A program made the translations under genes and the position numbers. Under the pieces are notes generated by a model. That model saw only the letters and a program-made list of their open reading frames with translations, searched no databases and was not told the origin of the DNA. This document shows positions 1 to 9,625 of a DNA stretch of 64,000 nucleotides, in pieces. How positions within the stretch are numbered: the stretch's first letter is position 1; each line of letters begins with the position of its first letter. This DNA comes from Latescibacteria bacterium UBA6620. Its GTDB lineage: Bacteria > Latescibacterota > UBA2968. The stretch is from contig DJHM01000034.1 in assembly GCA_002433075.1 (NCBI GenBank), positions 70,996 to 134,995 on the forward strand, given 5' to 3'.

Positions 1-27
1 GCCGATGTTGCTATTCGCGAACTGTGA
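1..27 (+). CDS. C-terminal tail of an upstream gene (partial)
   Basis: The first nine codons read ADVAIREL followed by TGA in frame 1, as expected for the end of a gene whose body lies outside the window. It is too short to assign a family. The following 120 bases hold no gene; they contain a 7-bp stem (GCCTGCC/GGCAGGC) near 55-73. Confidence 0.3.
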   Translation, partial: ADVAIREL

Positions 28-148
28 TTGGGTGTTTCTCTCTACGCCACTCCTGCCTGCCGCGCCGGCAGGCTCTCCTCGCCGGAGGCGGTCGCCTGCT
101 CGCCAATGAGAGCCTCGTAGATTGTCTTCCACTCGCAAAGGACAACAC

Positions 149-1039
149 ATGATCATCGACGTTCACGGACACGTACTCCGATGGCCCATCATCAAGCGGG
201 GTACAAACCCGCTAACCTTCATGGATCCAGACACGCAGATCCGGCGCATGGAGGAGAAAGGGGTAGACAAGATGGTGATCCTTCCCCTTTGCTCTGCGGA
301 AGTCGCCGCAGAACATCAGAGCATGGGCGAAGTCTTCGAGATCGTCCGGATGCACCCAGATCGGTTCATCCCCTTCTGCGTCATCGAACCCAGGCGATCC
401 GACCTCGGAACCGAGAAGGAGTTCCGTCACGTCCTCGAGCAGTACGTCGAACACGGGGCCAGAGGCCTTGGCGAAGTAACCGCACGTGTCTACTGGGACG
501 ACCAACGACTCTGGGGTCTCCTTGCCGCCGTCCAGCATCACGGTATTCCCGTCACCTTCCACACCTCACCCCCTGAAAAAACGAACACCTATGGCGTCAT
601 CGATACCGTCGGTCTCCCGCGTTTCGAGAAAACCCTCCAACAGTTTCCTGGCGTGAACTTCTTCGGCCACAGCGAATCTTTCTGGAGCGAGATCAGCGGC
701 GACGTCACTGTGGAGACGAAGCCGACGTACCCTACAACCCCTGTGAAACCAGGTGGAACGCTCGTTCGTCTCTTTCGTGAATATCCGAACCTGTGTGGAG
801 ACTTGTCCGCTGGATCCGGCTACAACCTCCTCACCCGCGATCCGTCATTCACCTACGAGTTCATCGATGAATTTCAGGATCGCCTGATGATGGGGCTTGA
901 TCATACAGACGAGGAAATCGATTTCCAGCACATCGAGTGGCTGAAGGCACAGAACGCGGACGGCCACATTAGTGACGAGATACTCGACAAGCTTTTGTGG
1001 CGAAATGCAGATCGGTTGATCGGGCTGGGAATCGCGTAA
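149..1039 (+). CDS. Amidohydrolase (TIM-barrel metal-dependent hydrolase)
   Basis: 296 aa cytosolic amidohydrolase_2-type enzyme, expected to hydrolyse or decarboxylate a small carboxylated or cyclic substrate with one active-site metal. The N-terminus carries the family's metal-binding strand (DVHGHV, His5 and His7); further likely ligands are FHTSPP in the middle, the FFGHSES strand, and GLDHTDEE near the C-terminus. The start is set at ATG 149 because AAAGGA lies six bases upstream; a TTG at 122 is in frame but has no such site. The next gene, an epimerase, follows after 74 bases. The substrate cannot be read from sequence; family membership is fairly sure. Confidence 0.85.
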   Translation: MIIDVHGHVLRWPIIKRGTNPLTFMDPDTQIRRMEEKGVDKMVILPLCSAEVAAEHQSMGEVFEIVRMHPDRFIPFCVIEPRRSDLGTEKEFRHVLEQYVEHGARGLGEVTARVYWDDQRLWGLLAAVQHHGIPVTFHTSPPEKTNTYGVIDTVGLPRFEKTLQQFPGVNFFGHSESFWSEISGDVTVETKPTYPTTPVKPGGTLVRLFREYPNLCGDLSAGSGYNLLTRDPSFTYEFIDEFQDRLMMGLDHTDEEIDFQHIEWLKAQNADGHISDEILDKLLWRNADRLIGLGIA

Positions 1040-1113
1040 AGGCACTCATCGCGGAGTTTCGCATCGCAGCTTCCAGCACGTTCAGTCAACATGGCACTTC
1101 CTGAGGTCATCTT

Positions 1114-1990
1114 ATGATCCTCGTTACAGGCGCAGCGGGCCGACTCGGCCAACGTGTCGTGCAACGACTTGTCGATCGTGGGGACAACGTCGTTGGGACA
1201 GATGCGCGAGCGCTAGACGATACACCGTCGCGCTTCGTTCAAACCGATCTCTGCGACACCGTCCGTGTCACGGATCTTGTCGCCCAGGCAGACGCGGTAA
1301 TCCACACGGGCGCCATTCCAGGTCCTCGGCAAAGCGAACCCTACGAGATTTATCGCAAAAACGGTCAGAGTACCTTCAATATCATCATGGCCGCTTCGGA
1401 GCGTGGTCTTCGCCGTGTCGTCTTCTCCTCCAGCGCATTCGCCGTCGGATGGGCGCCCGATGCCTCCTGGTTCGTCCCGAAGTATCTCCCACTCGACGAA
1501 GACCACCCGCTCATGCCGTTCGAACCGTATGGCATGTCCAAGCAGATCGGTGAGTGTTTCGGCGAGATGATTGCCCGCAGCAGTGAGACCTCCGTCGTCA
1601 GTCTCCGTTTCACGAATGTGCAGAACGCCGACGGACAGGCGGGATTCCCGCTCCCTGCAACCCAGCCGTGAAAACCCGAGAACGCTCGTGATGTGGGCCT
1701 ACGCCGACCCCGACGTCGTCGTCCAGGCGCACATCCGCGCCCTCGATCTCGAAATGGAAGGTCACGACGCGTTCCTCCTCGCCCAACCGGACACGCGCTT
1801 CGCAGAACCGACTGTCGACCTGATCGAGGCCAACTTCGGCGACGAGGTCCAGATTCGTGGCAACCTTGACGGAAACGCCAGTGTGATCAGTACGAGGAAA
1901 GCGCGCGAAGTGTTGGGGGTGGAGCGGGAGGAGCTGAGCGGGAGCACGGAGAGCAGGAGATCGGGTGTGGCTCTGACCTTCGGCAGGTAG
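1114..1990 (+). pseudogene. NAD-dependent epimerase/dehydratase, frameshifted
   Basis: Extended SDR that would oxidise or epimerise a nucleotide sugar or similar substrate. Frame 1 (1114-1671) has the N-terminal Rossmann glycine motif TGAAGRLG, a serine strand (VVFSSSAF) and the YGMSK catalytic motif, then stops at TGA 1669. The homologous C-terminal half continues in frame 2 from about 1655 (NPRTLVMWAYADPDVVVQ onwards, through EVLGVE) to 1990. One base has therefore been lost or gained near 1650-1656. The two parts together give about 290 residues, the usual family length. The start ATG 1114 has GAGG upstream. Whether this is a real mutation or an assembly error cannot be told here. Confidence 0.8.
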
Positions 1991-2107
1991 TCCGTCTAAA
2001 AGAACCTCGTGCAGTGATCTCCTCACAGCTATGCCCAGAGGGCCGACAGGCTAACGTGATCGACAAGAGGGGCCCTCCCAGCATCGCAGCAACAGTCATC
2101 TCGAACG

Positions 2108-3214
2108 TCAGAGAGCGAAGCCACCGACGACGTGAGAGATCCCTCCTCCGAGGCAGCAGACTGCGCTCATTTTTCCAGGCTCCAGCAGTAGACCCAGAAT
2201 GAGAACGCCCCCGGACAATGTCCGGGGGCGCCTCGCGATATCCCTCGCAGCAATTGCTGAATTTCCTAATCTCCGAATCACGCTCTCTCGCTCGTACTTC
2301 CGCGCGTAGTCAACGGGCTTCTCTCCATCAGCCGTTTCCGCACCAACATCCGCACCTGCCTCCAACAGAAGATCCACTACCGCATCCATACCTGCAGCTG
2401 CCGCGTAGTGCAGTGGCGTTTGCGCCTGTGAGATGACACCCGGCCCAATGTCAGATCGCTCCCCGACATTGGTCCGTGCGTTCACATCGGCGCCACCCTC
2501 GATCAAGGCCGTGACCGTCCCGGGAAAGTCTCGATCAGAATCCAACGAATCATAAGAATGACCGCGAAGTCGCGGATCGCAAAGCGAAGCGCGATGGAGC
2601 GGCGTTTCGCCGGACTTGTTGTCTTGGGTCTCGCACCGAACGTTCACATCCGCACCCCGTTTGATGTAGTGGGCTACGGACATGGCAGCCCCAAAGTAGG
2701 CAGCGATCGACAAAACCGTTCCGTTGTAGAAGTTGCGCTCCAGATCGGTGCCGTGTTCGATCGCGAAATCTATAAACGCCGGAGAACTATCGGGGCTGAG
2801 CACAGCCTGAGTCTTCGTATCGAGCGTGGCACCCTGTGTCATCAATAATTCGACCAGGGGAATGTTGTTGTTTGCAAGAGCGACGGAATCGCATGATGGC
2901 CTGACGCGCTCGCTCCGGCTTCTCGTCCAGAAGTGCTTTCATCCACGGAAGGTTCTGCTCGACCACGGCCAGATCCCAATCACAATACTCCTTGAGCCTC
3001 GTCCAATCGTCGAAGTAATGATCCCGCGCAACCACAAGCTGGCATCGCGGAGGGGCACTGCGCCAAGTTGCGAGGAACTTTTCGAGTAGGTAGGGTGTAG
3101 GGTGGAAACCAGCTCGACCGCATCGGATTCACATGCCTCTTAGGCACGGCGAAGCTCCTTGGCACCGCGCCTGAGCTGATCGATGGACGGATTGGGAGAT
3201 AACAACGAAGGCAT
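2108..3214 (-). pseudogene. Ankyrin-repeat protein, decayed
   Basis: Read on the minus strand, the gene begins at ATG 3214 (MPSLLSPNPSIDQLRRGAKE), meets an in-frame TAA at 3138-3140, continues in frame to LRDASL, then shifts frame near 3037 (VVARDHYFDDWTRLKEY) and again near 2895 into the main ankyrin frame. That frame carries repeats such as ALANNNIPLVELL, GETPLHRASL, LIEGGADVNART and TPLHYAAAAGMDAVVDLLLE. The N-terminal 'PN..L.QLR..AK' and 'LRDA.LVVAR' segments match those of the ankyrin pseudogene at 15077-15621. Ankyrin proteins of symbionts often act in host interaction; here function is presumably lost. The last ~30 residues run through a strong hairpin and may not be native. Confidence 0.8.
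2206..2230. repeat. Perfect GC-rich palindrome, possible terminator
   Basis: CGCCCCCGGACA / TGTCCGGGGGCG form a 12-bp perfect inverted repeat around one central A. It lies near the 3' end of the minus-strand ankyrin pseudogene and is followed in that direction by only a weak T run (TTCTCATT). It could be a terminator shared by the two converging genes or a dispersed palindrome. Confidence 0.55.
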
Positions 3215-3444
3215 GGCAGCCCCCTTCCATTGAAGGTTCCCGATATCCACTCGTGGTCGGGAGAAAGAGGCAACCCAGTATGGATACTGCGAGGGGCAGG
3301 TGGGCTCGGCCCTTGCCGCGGACAGGAGGTGCCCTGCAACGCACTGGTCATAGCCCATCCGTCCGGGTCATCAAGTGAAAAACTCAAGCGCGCACGCCTC
3401 CTCTTTCGTATTTTGCACTTTCCCCTTTTCACAGCGAGACGCAG

Positions 3445-4407
3445 ATGGGCAAGACACGAATCGGTGTAATCGGTCTCGGCTCCTTTTGCCGAAACTATCA
3501 CATCCCAAATCTCCTTCAACGATCGGACATCGACGTCACTGCTGTCTGTGACGTCTCACAGGATGCGCTGGAGGCTCGCCCTGAAGGATTGTCCGTCAGC
3601 CGCACGTTCTCGAATGTCCATGCTCTGCTCCACGCCAATCTGATCGACGGGCTCATCGTCAGCACCTCGAATGCCGCGCACTTCGACGTCTGTAAAGCGG
3701 CTCTCGAGCACGACGTGCCCGTGCTCGTCGACAAACCCATCACGGTCACCGTCGAGCACGCCGAAAAGCTTGTCACTTTAAGCAAGTCCAGCGATGTTCT
3801 TCTTCAGACCGCGTTCACACGCCATTTTATGTCCAGCACCGAATATGTCCGCCGAAAGATCTCGTCAGGAGAGCTCGAATTGCAGGCGCTCACTGCAATC
3901 CAGCGCCGGAGCCCCGACCGTCACGGGCCGACAGACGGGGGTATGCTCCATCGACGAACCGTCCACATTACGGACCTACTTCCGTGGCTCACAGGTAGGC
4001 CCGTCCTCTCGGTCAGCGCCGTCATCGACTACGAAGAGGGAGAACGCGAAGAAACCTTCATCGAAGCTCGCCTTGAACTCCAGGGTGGTCTTCGCGCCAC
4101 CTTTCTCGGCATTAAACACAGCGAGGAATACCAGGACGAAGTCAATATCTACGGAGCCGACTCCAGCTATCGCCTCGAACGGGAGAGACTCTACACCCCC
4201 ACACGGCGCGACGGCTGGAAATTGGCAACGGATCTTTCAGACTACGGTAATTCAACCGACCACTTCATCGATAAGATCCAAGGTCGAGAACCCAAACCAA
4301 ACGATCCGTACGCGGATCGCCACAGTGACGACGGATTACGTGCGCTTCGCGTCGTCGCCGCGATGCACGAATCGGCCAGGACAGGTAAGTCCGTTGAGAT
4401 CAGATGA
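3445..4407 (+). CDS. Gfo/Idh/MocA family oxidoreductase
   Basis: 320 aa NAD(P)-dependent oxidoreductase acting on a sugar, inositol or related polyol. The N-terminal Rossmann fold shows GVIGLGSF, followed by the substrate-side lysine motif as DKP (LVDKPIT) rather than the usual EKP, and a candidate catalytic histidine in RRTVHITDLL. The C-terminal half is the typical alpha/beta substrate domain. Length is slightly short of the common 330-370. About 230 bases without a gene lie upstream, and the next MocA gene starts 200 bases downstream. Substrate unknown. Confidence 0.88.
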   Translation: MGKTRIGVIGLGSFCRNYHIPNLLQRSDIDVTAVCDVSQDALEARPEGLSVSRTFSNVHALLHANLIDGLIVSTSNAAHFDVCKAALEHDVPVLVDKPITVTVEHAEKLVTLSKSSDVLLQTAFTRHFMSSTEYVRRKISSGELELQALTAIQRRSPDRHGPTDGGMLHRRTVHITDLLPWLTGRPVLSVSAVIDYEEGEREETFIEARLELQGGLRATFLGIKHSEEYQDEVNIYGADSSYRLERERLYTPTRRDGWKLATDLSDYGNSTDHFIDKIQGREPKPNDPYADRHSDDGLRALRVVAAMHESARTGKSVEIR

Positions 4408-4507
4408 TGGTGTCACTGACGTGGGAGAACACGGTTAATCGGGCTTGGAGAACATGCCTGTACTCGGGGACCAGGGCGCCTGGGTGAGTAGGCACAGTCC
4501 GTCAACC

Positions 4508-4590
4508 CGAACCCTCTTGCCTTTCTCAGCGCTCTCCGCGCTCTCCTTGGCTTGCCGTAGCTTTAGCGAAGGCAGCTGCGGTGAAAGATT
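4508..4590 (+). repeat. CTCTGCG-type intergenic repeat (degenerate)
   Basis: CGCTCTCCGCGCTCTCC followed by GCTGCGGTGAAAG resembles the repeat just upstream of 29447 and the arms at 46635-46750. It lies directly before the ribosome-binding site of the next gene. Recognition is by eye. Confidence 0.3.
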
Positions 4591-4607
4591 CTCTCTAGGA
4601 GAAACAA

Positions 4608-5684
4608 ATGCCAAAAGACAGAATAGGTTTCGCTCAACTCAGTTTCTGGTTCTCTCACGCAAATGGCATCTGCACAGCCGCCACGAATCATCCCAACGTC
4701 GACCTCGTCACCGTCTGGGATGCCAATCCCGAGCGCGGCAAGGCTGGTGCCGAACAGTTCAACGTCGAATTTACCGCCGATCTCGACGAACTCCTGGCCC
4801 GCGAAGATATCGACGCCGTCGGCATCTGCTCTGAAACACAGTTGCACGCCGAGCACGTCATCACAGCCGCCGAAGCCGGCAAGCACGTCATGGTCGAAAA
4901 GCCGTTCACCCGGACGCCGGCCGAGGCAGACGAAGCGATCGCCGCCGCCGAGAAGGCCGGCGTCCACGTCATGCCCGTCTACAACCTGCGGCTTTCCCCA
5001 GCACACGAACGGATGAAACAGGCCGTCGATTCAGGCGAGCTCGGTCCCATCTTCCACGTCCGCCGGCGACACGGCCACGACAAGTATCGAGCCCAGGATT
5101 ATGATGCGGGAAAGATCCAGAACGATCCGGAGGATCCCTGGTTAGATGCTGAGGCAGAAGGACGTGCCTCCCTCTACCACGCGGGATCCCATTCAGTATT
5201 CTGGATGCTGTGGATGTTCGGGATGCCCGAGTCGGTCGTGTCTCTCGGAGGTAGCCGAGTCCCCAGTCTCCCTGTCGAAGACAACAACGTCGCTGTCTAC
5301 CGCTATTCCGACCAGATGCTCGTCACGCTCCACACCAGCGAAACGGAATCACGGGCGCCCCTCGCCACGGAAATATTCGGATACAATGGCGCCATCGTTC
5401 AGGTGCGCGGCGACAACCCGTCCTGCAAGATGGACTTCGGCGACACCGCTCCGCTCATGCTCTACAAAGAGGGTGAGGACACCTGGCAACCCCTCAACGA
5501 ATATCATCGGAACTTCGTCCCACCCGATTCCCGACCGCCCGACATCTTCTTCGACGCGTTACTCGAAGGAAAAGAGATGCCAATATCGATGTATGACGGT
5601 CGCCGCTGCGTGCAGATTCTGGCCGCCACCGAACTCGCGGGAAAGGAGAAACGCCAGGTCGAGTTGTCGGAAATCACGGGATAG
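4608..5684 (+). CDS. Gfo/Idh/MocA family oxidoreductase
   Basis: 358 aa. The N-terminus is unusual in that the first strand reads FAQLSFWFSHANG instead of a classical GxGxxG, as in a MocA subgroup that contacts the cofactor differently. The EKP motif is intact (VMVEKPFT) and a candidate catalytic histidine sits in YHAGSHSVFW. A C-terminal beta-sheet substrate domain is present. ATG 4608 is preceded by AGGAGA. It follows another MocA gene on the same strand, so both may act in one sugar pathway. Assignment to the superfamily is secure; the substrate is not. Confidence 0.85.
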   Translation: MPKDRIGFAQLSFWFSHANGICTAATNHPNVDLVTVWDANPERGKAGAEQFNVEFTADLDELLAREDIDAVGICSETQLHAEHVITAAEAGKHVMVEKPFTRTPAEADEAIAAAEKAGVHVMPVYNLRLSPAHERMKQAVDSGELGPIFHVRRRHGHDKYRAQDYDAGKIQNDPEDPWLDAEAEGRASLYHAGSHSVFWMLWMFGMPESVVSLGGSRVPSLPVEDNNVAVYRYSDQMLVTLHTSETESRAPLATEIFGYNGAIVQVRGDNPSCKMDFGDTAPLMLYKEGEDTWQPLNEYHRNFVPPDSRPPDIFFDALLEGKEMPISMYDGRRCVQILAATELAGKEKRQVELSEITG

Positions 5685-5689
5685 GCACA

Positions 5690-6458
5690 GTGTCGTTGCT
5701 TGGCAACGGATGGCTCGTCGAAGCGGTTGCTGCCATTGTGGGTATTGTGTGGTTGATCGCGCTCTGGCGATCCGTTAAGCGCGTCTTCCCCATCGAAGTG
5801 GGAGGCGAAGACCTCCTCCATTTCAACAGACGAACCCTCTTTCTACTCGTATCCCTTCTCGCGGCCGTCGCACCTGTATCGATCATCCTGGGTGTCGAAG
5901 TGCCCCTTCAACTCTTCTTGTGGGGCACGAGCCTCGTGGCCGACTACCTGCTGTTCATGTATTGGTTCCTGTCCGACTACACGTCGACGAGTTTCTACGC
6001 CGAGTTGCGAATATACCACTGGCGTCTGCAGAAATCTCGCCTCTATCCCGACGACGCTTTCACTCCCAACTGGCTCTTCCACAATCCCTGGCTGTCGATC
6101 TTCGGTCTCACGACCATCTCTGGGGGCACAACGCTCCTTGTTTATCATTTGGACTGGCGCTTCGTCAGCCTGCCGGCTTACGGCCTCCTCTACATGATTG
6201 TTTTTGAGCCTCTGCGGCGGCTTGCTGGATCTCATCATGATCTGGCACGATCGCATAGAGTTCACGAACGCGCTCAGTGCCAGACGCTCCAGCATCACGA
6301 TTCCGTTTTCTGACATTGAATCCGTAGACACGAGCCAATCCTGGCTGCAGGCACGGTTCGGCGTGACAACCGTTCAGATCCACGGAAAACACCACGTGTT
6401 GAGCTTGCCTCTTCGCAAGCACGAGCGACTGACTCGGCAACTGAACCAGGACTTTTGA
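5690..6458 (+). pseudogene. Membrane protein with C-terminal PH-like domain, frameshifted
   Basis: From GTG 5690 the frame encodes several hydrophobic helices (VAAIVGIVWLIALW, LFLLVSLLAAVAPVSIILG, LWGTSLVADYLLFMYWF). After YGLLYMIVF it turns into nonsense, while the next frame continues with GGLLDLIMIWHDRIEFTNA and a soluble segment (ITIPFSDIESVDTS, VTTVQIHGKHHVLSLPL) resembling a bacterial PH-like (DUF304-type) domain. The join lies at a run of five T (6201-6205), a typical indel site. It starts five bases after the MocA stop. Function unknown; sequencing error is a real alternative to decay. Confidence 0.65.
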
Positions 6459-6573
6459 CCGTCCGCACCCTCGTATGCCGGTCCTATGATCGACCAGTTA
6501 CTGCTGCCTTAATGCTACGCCCCCACTTCTGCTCGGGCTGAACTCGCACCAGTCCTTTCAACAGGAAGAAGCC

Positions 6574-7371
6574 ATGACCCGAATCCCCATCACCATGTGC
6601 CACGGTCTTTCTGAAGACCGTGGCCCGGCAGATTTCCCCCTTACTGCTGAGCACTTCGAAACCCTCGTCGCCATCGCCAGTGAAATGGGCTTCGCCTCCA
6701 TCGACTACGACGACCTCGACGCCTGGCGAAACGACAACGGCCTTCTTCCCGATCGGCCGATCATGTTCGACTTCGATCATCCCGAGAAGTCTATGCGGCA
6801 CGGCGTTCACCAGATCCTCCAACAGCACGGCCACTCAGGGAATCTTTTCATCAACACCAACTGGTTCGACCCTGAAAGCCCGCGTCACGATCACACGATG
6901 ACGTGGGACGAGGTCCACGAACTCGTGGACCTCGGCTGGCACATCGGCGCCCACACCGTAACGCATCCCAATCTGTCCGAACTCACTGCGGACGACCCCG
7001 ATGGCTCGAAGCTCGCGTGGGAACTCGAGACCTGCGATGCGACGCTCAACCGGGAATTGGGTATTGTTCCAAAGGACTTCGCCTTCACTGGAACGAGCTG
7101 GAGCAGTGAAGCAGAGCGCTAGGTTTCCGAGCGCTATCGCTTCGGCCGTCTCTGGTTCGTCGGCACGCATTACCAGGCCGACGGCGAAGAAGTCCGCCTC
7201 GCCGACCTCCTCGGGGTCAAAGGTGAAGATGAGCCAGGCGGAGGTCCCCCCATGTCCGCTCGTTACGTCACGAAGGAGTCACATCCCTATCGCCTGCCCT
7301 CGATCGAAATTCAGCGCGACCTCATCTATCGACCAGAGGCTTTCCGCGCCTACCTTGAGGGCGCCCTGTAG
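6574..7371 (+). pseudogene. Polysaccharide deacetylase-like protein with in-frame TAG
   Basis: NodB-fold carbohydrate esterase. Frame 1 runs from ATG 6574 through MFDFDHPEKS (position of the metal-binding Asp pair, normally TFDDG) and GAHTVTHPNLSEL (the HxxxH-type motif) to a TAG at 7120-7122. The same frame then stays open for 82 more codons with plausible protein (RYRFGRLWFVGTHYQAD) to TAG 7369. The intact protein would be 265 aa, so a substitution (probably GAG to TAG at codon 183) has truncated it. Other genes here end in TAG, so the codon is not reassigned. Confidence 0.75.
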
Positions 7372-7468
7372 CCAGTCCTCAAGGCTTGGAAGAAATTCAA
7401 TAGCCTGATTTCCTATTTCCCTATTTTCCTAATCTCGCTCCACACCACCCAAGCCCAGGAAGAACACC

Positions 7469-8590
7469 ATGCCCGGTCTCCGATCCGAAGTCGATCCCAC
7501 CGGCCTCCTCGAGTACTCCGTGGTCTTCACCGACCGCGCCCTGAACCATATGTCTCAGACTTTCCAGGGCGTGATGAACGACATCTCCTCGACACTCAAG
7601 AGGGTCTACGCAGCGGAAGCCGTTGTCGTCCTTCCCGGAGGTGGCACCTACGGGATGGAAGCGGTCGCACGTCAGTTTGCGTCCGGAAGAGACACGCTCG
7701 TCATTCGCAACGGCTGGTTCAGCTACCGTTGGACACAGATTCTCGAACAGGGCAACATCCCCACCTCGTCGATCGTCCTGAAGGCGCGTCCCATCGTCGA
7801 TGGGCCCCAGTCGCCCTTCGCTCCGGCACCGATTGACCAGGTCGTCTCCACGATTGAATCGAACAAACCCGACGTCGTTTTCGCGCCTCACGTCGAAACG
7901 TCCTCCGGCCTGATCCTGCCCGACGACTACATCAAGGCTGTATCCGACGCCGTTCACACAGTCGGAGGTCTCTTCGTCCTCGACTGTATCGCTTCCGGCG
8001 CAATGTGGGTCGACATAAAAGCGTGCGGTGTCGACGTCCTCATCAGCGCCCCGCAAAAAGGGTGGAGCGCGTCGCCTTCGAGCGGCCTCGTCATGCTCGG
8101 TGCGCTCGCACGTGAGCGTATCGAATCGACGCAGAGCACAAGCTTCGCTTGCGATCTCGCGAAGTGGCTTGAGATCATGGAAGGCTACGAGGGCGGTGCC
8201 CACGCCTATCACGCGACGATGCCGACCGACGCACTCACAAAGTTCCGCGACGCTATCGTCGAAACGGAAGCGGGGGGATTCGCTCAGAGGCGCGCAAGCC
8301 AGCAGGAACTCGGCGACAAGGTGCGCGCTTTGCTCGCCGACAAGGGATTCGGAAGCGTCGCAGCCGAAGGCTTCACGGCGCCCGGCGTCGTCGTCAGCTA
8401 CACGGACGATCCCGAAATCGCGAAGAAATTCGCGGGCGCCGGTCTCCAGATCGCAGCAGGCGTCCCACTCCAGTGCGACGAACCGGACGACTTCCTGACA
8501 TTCCGGCTCGGACTGTTCGGTCTCGACAAGCTCGACAACGTCGACCGCACCGTCGAGACGCTTGAGAAGGCGTTGAATGAGATTCTATAG
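7469..8590 (+). CDS. Class V aminotransferase (alanine-glyoxylate / serine-pyruvate type)
   Basis: 373 aa PLP enzyme, cytosolic. The gene shows the N-terminal LPGGGTYGMEAVARQ segment typical of class V enzymes of this size and the PLP-binding lysine Lys197 in SAPQKGWSASPS. The family transfers the amino group of serine, alanine or 2-aminoethylphosphonate-like donors to glyoxylate or pyruvate. ATG 7469 follows an AGGAAGAA site. It is followed by a sugar isomerase gene after a repeat-bearing gap. The exact donor and acceptor are not visible. Confidence 0.85.
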   Translation: MPGLRSEVDPTGLLEYSVVFTDRALNHMSQTFQGVMNDISSTLKRVYAAEAVVVLPGGGTYGMEAVARQFASGRDTLVIRNGWFSYRWTQILEQGNIPTSSIVLKARPIVDGPQSPFAPAPIDQVVSTIESNKPDVVFAPHVETSSGLILPDDYIKAVSDAVHTVGGLFVLDCIASGAMWVDIKACGVDVLISAPQKGWSASPSSGLVMLGALARERIESTQSTSFACDLAKWLEIMEGYEGGAHAYHATMPTDALTKFRDAIVETEAGGFAQRRASQQELGDKVRALLADKGFGSVAAEGFTAPGVVVSYTDDPEIAKKFAGAGLQIAAGVPLQCDEPDDFLTFRLGLFGLDKLDNVDRTVETLEKALNEIL

Positions 8591-8619
8591 GGAGTTGACT
8601 AGAACTTGCACACGGGTAT

Positions 8620-8690
8620 TGTCATCCCGGCGTGTTCCTTGGCCGGGATCCATTCGGATCTCCGCGACACCGGGCGCAGCCCGGATCCGG
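8620..8690. repeat. TGTCATCCCGG inverted-repeat element (partial copy)
   Basis: TGTCATCCCGG followed by GTGTTCCTTGGCCGGGATCCATTC closely matches the left arm of the element at 45444-45535. The CCGGC/GCCGG core can form a hairpin. The right arm is degenerate here. It fills the gap between the aminotransferase and the isomerase gene. Confidence 0.55.
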
Positions 8691-8737
8691 TTTTCATTTT
8701 ACCTTTTTCACTTTTCATTCACGGGAGGACCTCCCAC

Positions 8738-9541
8738 ATGGCTTTCAAACTCGGATACTGCGCGCTCCGCTGGAAAGAACCCGATCTCGAGCCTGGACTC
8801 GAGGCATTGAAGGCTGCCGGCTGGGACGGGTGGGAATGTCGCCTCCCCATCGAATGGCTGGGGACCCCGACCGTCGTCCGTAAAGCGTGTGACAATACTG
8901 GCATGCCCATATGCTGCTTCAGCGCACAGGGGGCGCCCGAAGTCGACGATCGCGCGCACCAGGAACGGAACCGCCGTCGCATGGACTTCGCGGCCGAGGT
9001 CGGAGCAGATTGCTTCTTATATATGAGTGGGATAAAACCGGAAGGCCGCGAGGCCACAGATGAGGAGATCGTAAAATCGGCTGAGAAGGCGGACGAGTGG
9101 CAGAATTATGCTTCTCAATACGGACTTGAACTGACTTATCACGTCCACACGAACCTTGCCGTCGATTCAATAGATCAGTGGAAACTCTACATGGCCAACC
9201 TGAAGAAGGCCAAACTCTGTATCGACGTTTCTCACGCGGACCTGTGGGGGTACGACGCTGTCGAATCCCTCGACGATTTCAAGAGCCAGCTGAACTACGT
9301 ACATCTTCAGGATTACTCGAGCTGCACCGTTCGTGAACCCGGGAAATACAACCCGAGCTGGGTCGCCGTCGGTGAAGCCAGGTGTCTCGACTTTGAAGGC
9401 TGCGCGAAGATCCTCAAGGACAACGGCTACGACCGCTGGGTCACCTCGTGCCCCGGCGCCGGCCAACCCGGCGACGATGCGGTCATCGAGTCGAAACGCA
9501 GCAAGACGATGTACGATTACTGCCGTAGCGCAGGTTTCTAA
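8738..9541 (+). CDS. Sugar phosphate isomerase/epimerase (xylose-isomerase-like TIM barrel)
   Basis: 267 aa. AP-endonuclease-2-type TIM barrel that would isomerise or epimerise a keto sugar or inosose with a divalent metal. Visible features are the N-terminal strand LGYCALRWKE, the YHVHTN strand, CIDVSHADLW (acidic and histidine ligands) and LNYVHLQDYS. The start is ATG 8738, preceded by GGGAGGA; an in-frame start at 8606 would read through the repeat element and is rejected. It probably belongs with the aminotransferase and MocA genes upstream. Confidence 0.85.
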   Translation: MAFKLGYCALRWKEPDLEPGLEALKAAGWDGWECRLPIEWLGTPTVVRKACDNTGMPICCFSAQGAPEVDDRAHQERNRRRMDFAAEVGADCFLYMSGIKPEGREATDEEIVKSAEKADEWQNYASQYGLELTYHVHTNLAVDSIDQWKLYMANLKKAKLCIDVSHADLWGYDAVESLDDFKSQLNYVHLQDYSSCTVREPGKYNPSWVAVGEARCLDFEGCAKILKDNGYDRWVTSCPGAGQPGDDAVIESKRSKTMYDYCRSAGF

Positions 9542-9625
9542 GCGACTGGAGTCTAAAGGAGCAATTCACGCCCGACTGGAAGTCTTTGGACGGGAATCCG
9601 CAATTTCCATTTTCATAATTTCCTA

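Noticed and set aside
6199..6230. Programmed ribosomal frameshift in the membrane protein
   Set aside because: There is a T5 run but no recognised slippery heptamer with a following pseudoknot; mutation or sequencing error is simpler.
7120..7122. Stop-codon reassignment of TAG
   Set aside because: Many intact genes here end in TAG (for example 4608-5684), so TAG is a normal stop.
8606..8737. N-terminal extension of the sugar isomerase
   Set aside because: It reads through the TGTCATCCCGG repeat; ATG 8738 has an excellent ribosome-binding site.
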